This document shows positions 1-5,753 of a stretch of DNA of 7,702 nucleotides, piece by piece. Source of the DNA: JAMCRM01 sp041685075. GTDB lineage: Bacteria; Acidobacteriota; Terriglobia; Bryobacterales; Bryobacteraceae. Location of the stretch: NCBI GenBank assembly GCA_041685075.1, contig JAWLGN010000265.1, positions 1-7,702 of the forward strand, written 5' to 3'. Both the position numbers and the translations under genes were made by a program. Numbering within the stretch: the stretch's first letter is position 1; each line of letters starts with the position of its first letter. The notes under the pieces were generated by a model, which was not told the origin of the DNA, did no database searches, and saw only the letters and a list, made by a program, of their open reading frames with translations.

Positions 1-648
1 GTAGCGGTGGCCACGGCGCTCGATCCCCGCGCGGTCAAAGCTTTCGTCAACGACGGCCGCGCCCGCTACTACGGCCTCGAGAGCCTGGCCGAGTGGGAAC
101 TCTCTCCCCGCTGGCACGTGGCGGCCAACTACGCCTTCCTGGCCGGCAGGGAGCTGAATCCCAACCGCCACATGCGCCGCCTCCCGCCGCAGCAGGGCTA
201 CCTGGCGGTGCGCTACGTCCCCTCCGGACGCCGCCCGTGGATCGAGGCCTCGCTCTCCGCCGCCGGCGCGCAGCGCCGCTTGAGCGGCGGCGATCTCGAC
301 GACGAGCGCATGGGCGCCTCCCGCAGCCGCCGCGACATCGCCGATTTCTTCTCCGCCGCCATGGCCTCCCGCTGGATCTCCGGCGGCGTTTTCACCCCCA
401 CCGGCGAGACCCTGGCGGCTATTCAGGACCGCGTCCTGCCCGGATCCCCCGAGACCGCCCGCGTGCCCCTTTATCTCGAGACGCCCGCCTGGTTCAGCAT
501 CGCGCTGCGCGGCGGCTTACCCGCCGGCGAGCGCCTCAGCCTGAACTGGCAGATCTCCAACCTCACCGACCGCAACTACCGCCTGCACGGCTCCGGCGTC
601 GACGCTCCCGGCATCCACGCCTGGGTGATGGTGAGATACCGCTTCTGA
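1..648 (+). CDS. TonB-dependent outer-membrane receptor, C-terminal part (5' truncated by window)
   Basis: This is the end of an outer-membrane beta-barrel that imports siderophores, cobalamin or other large ligands using TonB energy. The frame is open from base 1, so the plug domain and most of the barrel lie outside the window; 215 residues are visible. Alternating amphipathic strands run throughout (for example WHVAANYAF and QGYLAVRYV). The segment NLTDRNYRLHGSGVDAPG near visible residues 187-204 is the typical penultimate-strand signature of these receptors. The protein ends in RYRF, with the terminal aromatic residue recognised by the BAM assembly machinery. The ligand cannot be told from this part. 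The gene ends 124 nt before the glutamate dehydrogenase gene; a T6 run at 669-674 follows, but I see no strong hairpin before it. The family call is firm and the specificity is unknown. Confidence 0.9.
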   Translation, partial: VAVATALDPRAVKAFVNDGRARYYGLESLAEWELSPRWHVAANYAFLAGRELNPNRHMRRLPPQQGYLAVRYVPSGRRPWIEASLSAAGAQRRLSGGDLDDERMGASRSRRDIADFFSAAMASRWISGGVFTPTGETLAAIQDRVLPGSPETARVPLYLETPAWFSIALRGGLPAGERLSLNWQISNLTDRNYRLHGSGVDAPGIHAWVMVRYRF

Positions 649-760
649 GCCGCGGGGGGGAACTCAACTTTTTTGCGGGGGTCCAGCACGAAAACCAGAT
701 TTTCGGTTATCCTGATATTTTCCCGCACAGGTTCACCCCCGTGATCTGGAGTCTGAGTTT

Positions 761-764
761 GGAG
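761..764 (+). promoter_or_regulatory. Ribosome binding site that fixes the TTG start of the glutamate dehydrogenase
   Basis: GGAG lies 8 nt before the TTG at 773. The in-frame stop TGA at 713-715 is followed by no ATG or GTG before this TTG. The conserved N-terminus (NPYELAVRNFE) begins a few codons later, so TTG is effectively forced as the start. Confidence 0.7.
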
Positions 765-772
765 TAAAGTAT

Positions 773-2038
773 TTGACCACCGTAACAGCCTTACAGACGA
801 AGAATCCCTACGAACTTGCCGTCCGGAACTTTGAGACCGCTGCCGATGTCCTGGAGCTCGAAGAAGATGTCCGGCTCATGATCCGCTCACCCGAGCGGGT
901 GCTTGCCGTCACCGTCCCGGTCCGGATGGACAATGGCCATATCCGCTGCTTCGATGGCTTTCGGGTGCAGCACAATACCGCCCGCGGCCCTGCCAAGGGC
1001 GGCATCCGCTATCATCCCAGCGTCACCCTGGAGGAGATCAAGGCCCTCTCCACCTGGATGACCTGGAAGTGCGCCGTTGTCGATATCCCCTTCGGCGGCG
1101 CCAAGGGCGGAGTCGCCTGCAACCCCAAGGAGATGTCCATCTCGGAGATCGAGCGACTGACCCGCCGCTACACGACCGCCATCCTCCCCATCATCGGGCC
1201 CGGCCAGGACATTCCCGCTCCGGACGTCTACACCAATCCCCAGATCATGGCCTGGATCATGGACACCTACAGCATGACCCGCGGCTACCTGATCACGGGG
1301 GTGGTCACCGGCAAGCCCATCGGTCTCGGCGGCTCGGCCGGCCGCAGCGAAGCCACCGGGCGGGGCGTTTTCCACACCATCGAGAGCGCCTGCCAATACC
1401 TGAAGATGTCGCTCAAGGGCGCCAGGGTGGTGGTGCAGGGCTTCGGGAATGCCGGCTCGGTGGCCGCCCACCTGCTCGACAGCGCCCAGGCCGACGTCAT
1501 CGGAGTGAGCGACTCTCGCGGCGCCATCCATAACCCCGACGGCCTCCACATCCCCAAGCTGATGACCCATAAGGAGCGCACCGGCAGCGTCGTCGGCTTT
1601 GCCAGCTCCGAGGCCATCACGCCGGAGGAACTGCTGCGGCTGGACTGCGACATCCTGGTGCCCGCGGCGCTGGAGAACACCATCGACGCCGAGGAAGCCA
1701 ACGGCATCCGCGCCCGCATCGTCGCCGAGGCCGCCAATGGTCCCGTCACCCCCGATGCCGACGCCGTGCTCAACGAGAAGGGCATCTTCGTCATCCCCGA
1801 CATTCTCTGCAACGCCGGCGGTGTGACCGTCTCCTACTTCGAGTGGGTGCAGAACGAGCAGCACCTCTCCTGGGATCTCAACGAGGTCAACACCCGCCTG
1901 GAGTGCGTTATGCGCCGCGCCTTCAACGAAGTGTTGGAAGCCCGCGAGCGCTACCGCACCTCCATGCGCACCGCCGCCAACATCCTGGCCATCGGCCGGG
2001 TGGTCGAAGCCACCCGCCTGCGCGGGCTGTATCCCTGA
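773..2038 (+). CDS. gdhA: Glutamate dehydrogenase, NAD(P)-dependent, hexameric GDH family
   Basis: It catalyses the reversible oxidative deamination of glutamate to 2-oxoglutarate and ammonia in the cytoplasm, linking nitrogen assimilation to the TCA cycle. At 421 residues it has the usual length of the small hexameric bacterial and archaeal enzymes. The N-terminal substrate domain carries KGGIRYHP (K75), the second conserved lysine K99, the catalytic lysine K111 in PFGGAKGGV, and the catalytic aspartate D151 in PAPDVYTN. These match K89, K113, K125 and D165 of the Clostridium symbiosum enzyme. The Rossmann domain has GFGNAG (223-228) and then GVSDSRG (244-250); the substrate-side NAGGVTVSYFEW follows at 347-358. 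Cofactor choice between NAD and NADP is not settled by these residues. The gene looks monocistronic, with 124 nt before it and a possible terminator about 50 nt after it. In the leader, TGCGGG (674-679) and CCCGCA (722-727) could pair at long range; I do not assign a function to this. All key residues are intact. Confidence 0.96.
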   Translation: MTTVTALQTKNPYELAVRNFETAADVLELEEDVRLMIRSPERVLAVTVPVRMDNGHIRCFDGFRVQHNTARGPAKGGIRYHPSVTLEEIKALSTWMTWKCAVVDIPFGGAKGGVACNPKEMSISEIERLTRRYTTAILPIIGPGQDIPAPDVYTNPQIMAWIMDTYSMTRGYLITGVVTGKPIGLGGSAGRSEATGRGVFHTIESACQYLKMSLKGARVVVQGFGNAGSVAAHLLDSAQADVIGVSDSRGAIHNPDGLHIPKLMTHKERTGSVVGFASSEAITPEELLRLDCDILVPAALENTIDAEEANGIRARIVAEAANGPVTPDADAVLNEKGIFVIPDILCNAGGVTVSYFEWVQNEQHLSWDLNEVNTRLECVMRRAFNEVLEARERYRTSMRTAANILAIGRVVEATRLRGLYP

Positions 2039-2085
2039 ATCGAACCGCCTGCGGGCGTTAGGTAGTTGCCGTTCCAAAATAGCGT

Positions 2086-2111
2086 AACGCCGGCGGGTTA
2101 AGCGGCGTTTT
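2086..2111 (+). terminator. Possible weak intrinsic terminator after glutamate dehydrogenase
   Basis: AACGCCG (2086-2092) and CGGCGTT (2103-2109) form a perfect 7-bp stem around a 10-nt loop. The stem runs into TTTT at 2108-2111, so the T-run is short and partly inside the stem. It sits 47 nt after the gdh stop, a sensible place for a terminator. The short T-run makes the call uncertain. Confidence 0.4.
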
Positions 2112-2318
2112 GATGCTTCGGGTGCGGATCGGGGCTGGCGTTTCGATCGCCCCGCCCGTACCCGCGCCACGCCCGTGGCCAGGGTCTCCCACGCTGACAC
2201 TCGCGGCTTCGGAGTGGCCGTCGCTCAACCGGCTCAACGATTCGAAAGGCAACAGCAAGCGTTTCAACCTTTCAACCTGCTATCCTCACGGGAATCCCCA
2301 CGCCGTTTTCAGCGGCGG

Positions 2319-2324
2319 TAGAAT
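2319..2324 (+). promoter_or_regulatory. Probable -10 box of the zinc-ribbon gene
   Basis: TAGAAT matches the sigma-70 -10 consensus at five of six bases. It predicts transcription from about 2331, giving a leader of under 20 nt. No good -35 box is visible 16-18 nt upstream, so this is a guess based on the -10 box and its position. Confidence 0.4.
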
Positions 2325-2333
2325 ATCGGACCT

Positions 2334-2338
2334 GGAGG
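2334..2338 (+). promoter_or_regulatory. Ribosome binding site that decides the start of the zinc-ribbon gene
   Basis: GGAGG lies only 1 nt before the first ATG (2340) but 10 nt before a second in-frame ATG (2349). The second is physically usable and starts the protein at MECPKC, immediately before the first zinc knuckle. I therefore choose 2349 over 2340. Confidence 0.55.
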
Positions 2339-2348
2339 TATGGAGCAG

Positions 2349-3014
2349 ATGGAGTGCCCGAAATGCAAGCTGGAGAACCCAGAAGGCGCGCTTCTGTGCG
2401 ATTGCGGCTATGCGTTCTCCAGGGTGGAAGGTGAGACGCGGCGATGTCCATATTGTGCCGAGATCATCCAAGCGGCGGCTGTGAAGTGCCGGTTTTGCGG
2501 AGAATCACTAGTGGCCGGCACCACCGCCAATAAATCATCAGGAGTAGGCATCGGGGCCATCGTGCTTGGAATCGCGGGAGTGATAGCGCCGTATTTTGCA
2601 GCGGTCTTCCTGGTACCGGCTGCCTTGATCTGCGGACTGGTCGCTTACAAGCGGGGCCAGCGTGGGATGGGCTTTGCGGGGATCCTGCTTGGACTGATCG
2701 GAACGGTAGGCATCATCTACACGTCCCAGAAAATCACAGAGATTGCGCGCGACCCGTTTAATGCGTCTCTCCCCCAGTCGCCGCTCGCACCGGCACCCGT
2801 CGTTACGCGGGCAAAGTATGAACGTATCCAGAACAGCATGACCTACGACCAAGTACGCGCGATTATCGGTCAAGATGGCGAAGAACTCAGCCGATCTGAC
2901 GTCGCGGGGTACACCACTGTCATGTACGCATGGAAGAACTCGAACGGTTCGAACATGAACGCGATGTTTCAGAATGGCAGGCTGGTAAACAAAGCTCAAT
3001 TTGGCCTGCCTTAG
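2349..3014 (+). CDS. Membrane protein with double zinc ribbon, DUF4190-like hairpin and DUF3862/BamE-like C-terminal domain
   Basis: The protein has 221 residues and no assignable reaction. Four CxC or CxxC metal knuckles lie at the N-terminus: C3-C6 with C17-C19, then C33-C36 with C47-C50. They make two small zinc ribbons of the CPYC...CRFCG type. Residues 66-100 and 106-124 are hydrophobic and glycine-rich, and VPAALICGLVAY followed by GMGFAGILLGLIG resembles DUF4190. After a proline-rich linker (about 141-152), residues 155-221 (YERIQNSMTYDQVRAIIG, a GYTTVMYAW strand, FQNGRLVNKAQFGL) resemble the DUF3862 / SmpA-OmlA-BLIP fold. The inferred topology puts the zinc ribbons in the cytoplasm; the side of the C-terminal domain depends on the number of helices. 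Base composition differs from its neighbours: 31/60 GC in bases 2701-2760 against 39/60 in gdh bases 1741-1800. This hints at different ancestry. The domain reading is from memory of the families. Confidence 0.75.
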   Translation: MECPKCKLENPEGALLCDCGYAFSRVEGETRRCPYCAEIIQAAAVKCRFCGESLVAGTTANKSSGVGIGAIVLGIAGVIAPYFAAVFLVPAALICGLVAYKRGQRGMGFAGILLGLIGTVGIIYTSQKITEIARDPFNASLPQSPLAPAPVVTRAKYERIQNSMTYDQVRAIIGQDGEELSRSDVAGYTTVMYAWKNSNGSNMNAMFQNGRLVNKAQFGLP

Positions 3015-3165
3015 AAACGTGGCAAGAGTCACTTCCACCCAAGCTTCAACTGCAGAGCGGAATCTACAGGCCGCGAAAGACCCTGCCGTTTTGCACGATA
3101 AAGTAGTCAGCCGGCAGGCATGATCCCGGCCGGCCGAACTGGCGAGGGAGGCCGCCCGGGGCTCA

Positions 3166-3181
3166 GTCCGGCGTCCCGGAC
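3166..3181 (+). repeat. Perfect inverted repeat upstream of the cupin, possible operator
   Basis: GTCCGG (3166-3171) and CCGGAC (3176-3181) are exact inverted 6-mers separated by CGTC. The element covers the place where a -35 box would be for the TATAAT at 3190. No T-run follows on either strand, so it is not an intrinsic terminator; a regulator binding site is more likely. Confidence 0.4.
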
Positions 3182-3189
3182 AAAAGGCA

Positions 3190-3195
3190 TATAAT
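3190..3195 (+). promoter_or_regulatory. Consensus -10 box predicting a leaderless cupin mRNA
   Basis: TATAAT is a perfect -10 hexamer ending 7 nt before the ATG at 3203. Normal -10 to +1 spacing puts transcription start at about 3202-3203, on the start codon itself. No Shine-Dalgarno sequence stands at a usable distance (AAAGG at 3183-3187 is 15 nt away). No -35 consensus is visible; an inverted repeat occupies that position. Confidence 0.6.
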
Positions 3196-3202
3196 AAGCC
3201 CC

Positions 3203-3685
3203 ATGCAGCGGCTCCATTTGAACCGGAGGGAGGGTGCCGGCTACCGTTTCCTGGGAGTCCCGGCGCTGACGAGAGCCACGGGCGAAACCACCGGCGGCGC
3301 CTTCGGCATGATCGAACACTGGGAGATGCCGGTAGGATTCGGCACCCCCTACCATACCCACAGCAGGGAGGACGAATCCTTCTACGTGCTGGAGGGGAAA
3401 GTGGCGTTCGTCTGCGGCGGTGAATGGCTGGAGGCCGGGCCCGGCACGTTTCTCTACGGGCCGCGCCATGTCCCGCACGGATACCTGGTTGTCGGGGAGC
3501 GGCCGGCCCGGATGCTCATAATCTGCACTCCGGCCGGCTTCGAGCGCTTCATCGAGGACCAAGCGACGCCCCTCAACGAGCCGCCGCCCCCGCCCGACAT
3601 GGACCGGCTGATGGCGCTGGCCGAGCGGTACGGACTCGAAATCCACGGGCCGCTGCCCGAAGCTCCGCCGGAGTCTGGCCGGTAA
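3203..3685 (+). CDS. Single-domain metal-binding cupin (quercetinase-like)
   Basis: This small cytoplasmic beta-barrel protein of 160 residues has no signal peptide. Cupin motif 1 is complete: H51 and H53 in YHTHS, E58 and G65. Motif 2 is GTFLYGPRHVPHGY, with H92 as the fourth metal ligand. The 3-His/1-Glu set implies a bound divalent metal. The closest general type is the quercetin-dioxygenase-like cupin group, whose members range from dioxygenases to isomerases and sensors, so the substrate is unknown. A proline run (127-131) leads to a C-terminal helix ending AERYGLEIHGP, a tail I associate with this subgroup. The gene seems to have its own promoter and a probable leaderless transcript. 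It converges on the response-regulator gene with only 4 nt between the two stop codons. Confidence 0.88.
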   Translation: MQRLHLNRREGAGYRFLGVPALTRATGETTGGAFGMIEHWEMPVGFGTPYHTHSREDESFYVLEGKVAFVCGGEWLEAGPGTFLYGPRHVPHGYLVVGERPARMLIICTPAGFERFIEDQATPLNEPPPPPDMDRLMALAERYGLEIHGPLPEAPPESGR

Positions 3686-3689
3686 CGCC

Positions 3690-4340
3690 CTACGTTACGA
3701 GTTTCTTCCGCACCGCGTACAGCACGATCTCCGCCGTGTTGTGCAGATCCAGTTTCTGCATGATGTGGTTGCGATGCGTTTCCACCGTGTAGGGGCTGAG
3801 GTCCAGAATGGTGGCGATCTCCTTGTTGGTCTTTCCCACCGCCAGCAGTTGCAGGACCTCTTTCTCGCGGTTCGTCAGCAGGTCGTAGGAGTCGGTCAGG
3901 CCGCGCTGCTGGAGATGCCGCATGTAATCCTCCAGCAGGGTCTTGGCGATGGCCGGGCTGAAATAGGGCTTGCCCTCGGAAACCGAATGGATGGCCCGCA
4001 CCAGTTCGTCCTCCGCCGAGTCCTTCAGCAGGTAACCCTTGGCTCCCGCGGTCAGGGCGCGCACCAGGTACTCCTCGTCGGAGTGCATGCTCAGGATGAT
4101 GACCGAAACCTCGGGCAGGTCCCGCACCACCTGGCGCGTGGCTTCGATGCCGTTCAGCCGCGGCATGGCGATGTCCATCACCACCACGTCCGGTTTCAGC
4201 TCCGTGGAAACATCCACCGCCTGGCGGCCGTCGGCGGCTTCCCCCACCACCTCCAGGTTCGGCTCGCTTTCCAGCAGGAAGCGTAAACCCTTCCGCACAA
4301 CGCCGTGATCGTCGGCCAGCAGAATACGGACTTTCTTCAT
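3690..4340 (-). CDS. NarL/FixJ-family response regulator
   Basis: This DNA-binding output protein of 216 residues is almost certainly the partner of the kinase encoded just before it. The receiver domain (about 3-120) has the acidic pair D10-D11, the phosphorylated D56 in VVMDIAMP, switch residue S84 and K106 in GYLLKDS. The C-terminal LuxR-type helix-turn-helix (about 154-211) has LTNREKEVLQLLA, then TNKEIA and the recognition helix SPYTVETHRNHIMQKL. The open frame continues upstream, but the start is set by ATG at 4340: it begins exactly at the receiver fold (MKKVRILLADDHG), overlaps the kinase stop as ATGA, and follows an AAGGAA ribosome site at 8 nt. Targets are not evident. It is the last gene of its group and no terminator follows, because the cupin gene starts reading back 4 nt beyond the stop. 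Confidence 0.95.
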   Translation of the reverse strand: MKKVRILLADDHGVVRKGLRFLLESEPNLEVVGEAADGRQAVDVSTELKPDVVVMDIAMPRLNGIEATRQVVRDLPEVSVIILSMHSDEEYLVRALTAGAKGYLLKDSAEDELVRAIHSVSEGKPYFSPAIAKTLLEDYMRHLQQRGLTDSYDLLTNREKEVLQLLAVGKTNKEIATILDLSPYTVETHRNHIMQKLDLHNTAEIVLYAVRKKLVT

Positions 4341-5695
4341 GCCACCTGTTCCTTGGGCAGCGGAATGGAAACTTTCAAAAGCATGCCTTTCCCCGGTTGG
4401 GAGTAGATCGCCACCGTTCCGCCCAGCTCCCTGACGCGTTCCTGGATGCCGATCAGCCCCAGTCCCGATCCCCGCCGCGGCGGATCGCCGTCGGTGCCCG
4501 GCGACATTCCCCGGCCGTCGTCCTGCACGGTCATCGAGAGCAGCTCCGCGTCGGTATGCAGCAGAATGCGGATCTCGCTCGCTTCGGCGTGCCGGGCGCA
4601 GTTGGTGAGTGCCTCCTGGGCCACCCTGTAGACGCAGGTGCGGTAGCTTTCCGGCAGCTCCGGCGGCAATCCTTCCAGTTGCACCTGCACGGGAATGCCC
4701 GTGCGCCGGGAGAACTCCCGCGCCTGCCATTCGAGCGCCGGCCCCAGCCCCAGGTCGTCCAGCACCGAAGGCCGCAGCCCCGCCGCCAGGTTCCTCACCG
4801 AACGCAGGGTCTCCTGCGCCAACTGCTTGGCGTCCTCCAGGTGCGCCCGGAAAGGCTCCTCCGCGCCGTTGCGCAGCCGCTCGAGGTTGCCCAGTTCCAC
4901 CCGCAGCGCCGTCAGGGTCTGGCCCACTTCGTCGTGCAGTTCGCGGGAGAGATTCCGCCGCTCGGCCTCCTGCGCGTGGACCAGTTGCTGGGAGAGCCGC
5001 CGCAGTTCGCGTTCGGCGCGTTCGGTCCGCTGGTGCTGTTCCTCGGCGCGCTCCTCCAGCCGCGAGATTCGCAGGATGCTCGCCAGCGAGACCGCCACCC
5101 CCAGCGCCAGCAGCCCGATCAGCATCTTCTCACCCGACCGCCGCGACGCCGCCACCTTGGCATAGATGCGCTTCTGCCGCTCCTGCAAATCCGCTTCGTT
5201 GAGCGCCTTCACCTGCTGCGCCAACTCCAGTACGGCATTGCGCCGGGGCAGCACGACCCGCCGCAGGAACATGGAACTGAGCGCCATTTTCTGCCGCGGG
5301 GTCCAGTCGAAGATGGGGTCCAGCGAAGCCCAGTAGCCGTCCAGCTCCGTTCGCAGCTTTTCCGGGAGTGCCGGGTCCGCCATGGCGGCGCTCTCGCTCA
5401 CCGCGCCCAGGTGCTGGTCCATGGCGGTGCGAATCATCAGCAGCTCGTCGCGGTGCATGTCCGCCGTGATGTGCTTCGGGTCCAGCAGGAAATCGCGCGC
5501 GAAGATGCCGGAGAGGTAGATGCCGGATTCGATCTCCCGCAGCGCCCGTTCCGTACGGGCGTGCGACTGGTGGATGGCGAGAATCGACTCGTAGATCTGG
5601 CTCGTCCGGCGCCAGCTATCGGCGCTGGATAGAACCGCCAGCAGCACCAGGGTGCCAAATCCAACGGCCAGAATCGGCCAACTGCGTAGCTTCAC
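4337..5695 (-). CDS. NarX/DesK-type (HisKA_3) membrane sensor histidine kinase
   Basis: This inner-membrane sensor of 452 residues autophosphorylates and passes phosphate to the adjacent response regulator. A membrane helix lies at 8-24, and residues 27-188 form a mostly helical extracytoplasmic region resembling a four-helix-bundle sensory module. A second membrane helix lies at 191-207. A charged coiled coil (about 210-248) replaces a recognisable HAMP domain. The HisKA_3 dimerisation helix carries the phosphoacceptor H254 in RELHDEVGQT. The ATPase domain has the N box EALTNCARHA (N365), DDGRG (392-396) and GSGLGLIGIQER (409-420), so the enzyme looks complete. The start is GTG at 5695, directly before the first helix. 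I see no good Shine-Dalgarno: AGGGA is 13 nt away. The stop overlaps the regulator's start by 4 nt. The stimulus is unknown; gene order points to membrane or osmotic stress, by inference only. Confidence 0.94.
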   Translation of the reverse strand: MKLRSWPILAVGFGTLVLLAVLSSADSWRRTSQIYESILAIHQSHARTERALREIESGIYLSGIFARDFLLDPKHITADMHRDELLMIRTAMDQHLGAVSESAAMADPALPEKLRTELDGYWASLDPIFDWTPRQKMALSSMFLRRVVLPRRNAVLELAQQVKALNEADLQERQKRIYAKVAASRRSGEKMLIGLLALGVAVSLASILRISRLEERAEEQHQRTERAERELRRLSQQLVHAQEAERRNLSRELHDEVGQTLTALRVELGNLERLRNGAEEPFRAHLEDAKQLAQETLRSVRNLAAGLRPSVLDDLGLGPALEWQAREFSRRTGIPVQVQLEGLPPELPESYRTCVYRVAQEALTNCARHAEASEIRILLHTDAELLSMTVQDDGRGMSPGTDGDPPRRGSGLGLIGIQERVRELGGTVAIYSQPGKGMLLKVSIPLPKEQVA

Positions 5696-5713
5696 CTCGA
5701 TGATCGAATCCCT

Positions 5714-5742
5714 AGTATCACTGTACCGCGGTTCGGTATCAC
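5714..5742 (-). promoter_or_regulatory. Candidate promoter of the kinase-regulator pair
   Basis: Read on the - strand, GTGATA (5742-5737) and GATACT (5719-5714) each match four of six bases of the -35 and -10 consensus and are separated by exactly 17 nt. Transcription would start near 5708, giving a leader of roughly 12 nt before the GTG. Both hexamers fall inside the two copies of a direct repeat, so the match could be a by-product of the repeat. Confidence 0.35.
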
Positions 5743-5752
5743 TGCACCGCGG
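5715..5752. repeat. 17-bp direct repeat with a 21-bp period before the kinase gene
   Basis: GTATCACTGTACCGCGG (5715-5731) recurs as GTATCACTGCACCGCGG (5736-5752) with one difference. The 21-bp period is two helical turns, so a protein bound to both copies would sit on one DNA face. Each copy ends in the palindrome CCGCGG. The repeat fills most of the 58-nt gap between the membrane-protein stop and the kinase start. Confidence 0.9.
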
Positions 5753-5753
5753 A

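Larger units (their letters stand above)
2039..2348. other. Gene-free spacer with short repeats
   Basis: No credible gene is seen here; open frames in this stretch lack family resemblance. The spacer holds the possible gdh terminator (2086-2111), a compact inverted repeat GCCACG-CC-CGTGGC (2166-2179), a repeated GCTCAAC at 2223-2229 and 2232-2238, and a perfect tandem TTTCAACC x2 at 2262-2277. It ends with the promoter and ribosome site of the zinc-ribbon gene. CGGGGC and GCCCCG near 2130-2155 can also pair around a 13-nt loop. Confidence 0.6.

Noticed and set aside
646..674. Terminator after the TonB-dependent receptor
   Set aside because: There is a T6 run at 669-674, but only a 4-bp TGAG/CTCA stem (646-649 with 663-666) can form before it, which is too weak to claim.
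704..719. Promoter for glutamate dehydrogenase (TATCCT at 708-713 or GATATT at 714-719)
   Set aside because: Each matches only four of six -10 bases and neither has a -35 box at 16-18 nt.
887..2200. Long open frame (437 codons) on the - strand opposite glutamate dehydrogenase
   Set aside because: It is antisense to a fully conserved gene and low in complexity (rich in G, A, D, V and H). It resembles no family; it is the usual shadow of GC-rich third positions.
2110..2484. Small + strand open frame spanning the spacer and the zinc-ribbon start
   Set aside because: It overlaps the well-supported zinc-ribbon gene in another frame, has no recognisable domain, and has no clear ribosome site.
3107..3646. 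Open frame on the - strand opposite the cupin
   Set aside because: It is antisense to a gene with complete cupin motifs and shows no family resemblance.
4341..4730. Upstream extension of the response-regulator frame to 4730
   Set aside because: The extension lies inside the kinase ATPase domain in another frame and has no conserved content. The ATG at 4340 begins exactly at the receiver domain with a good ribosome site.
4397..5632. Long open frame (411 codons) on the + strand opposite the histidine kinase
   Set aside because: The composition is dominated by R, P, Q, L and H with no domain, and the opposite strand encodes an intact kinase with every motif.
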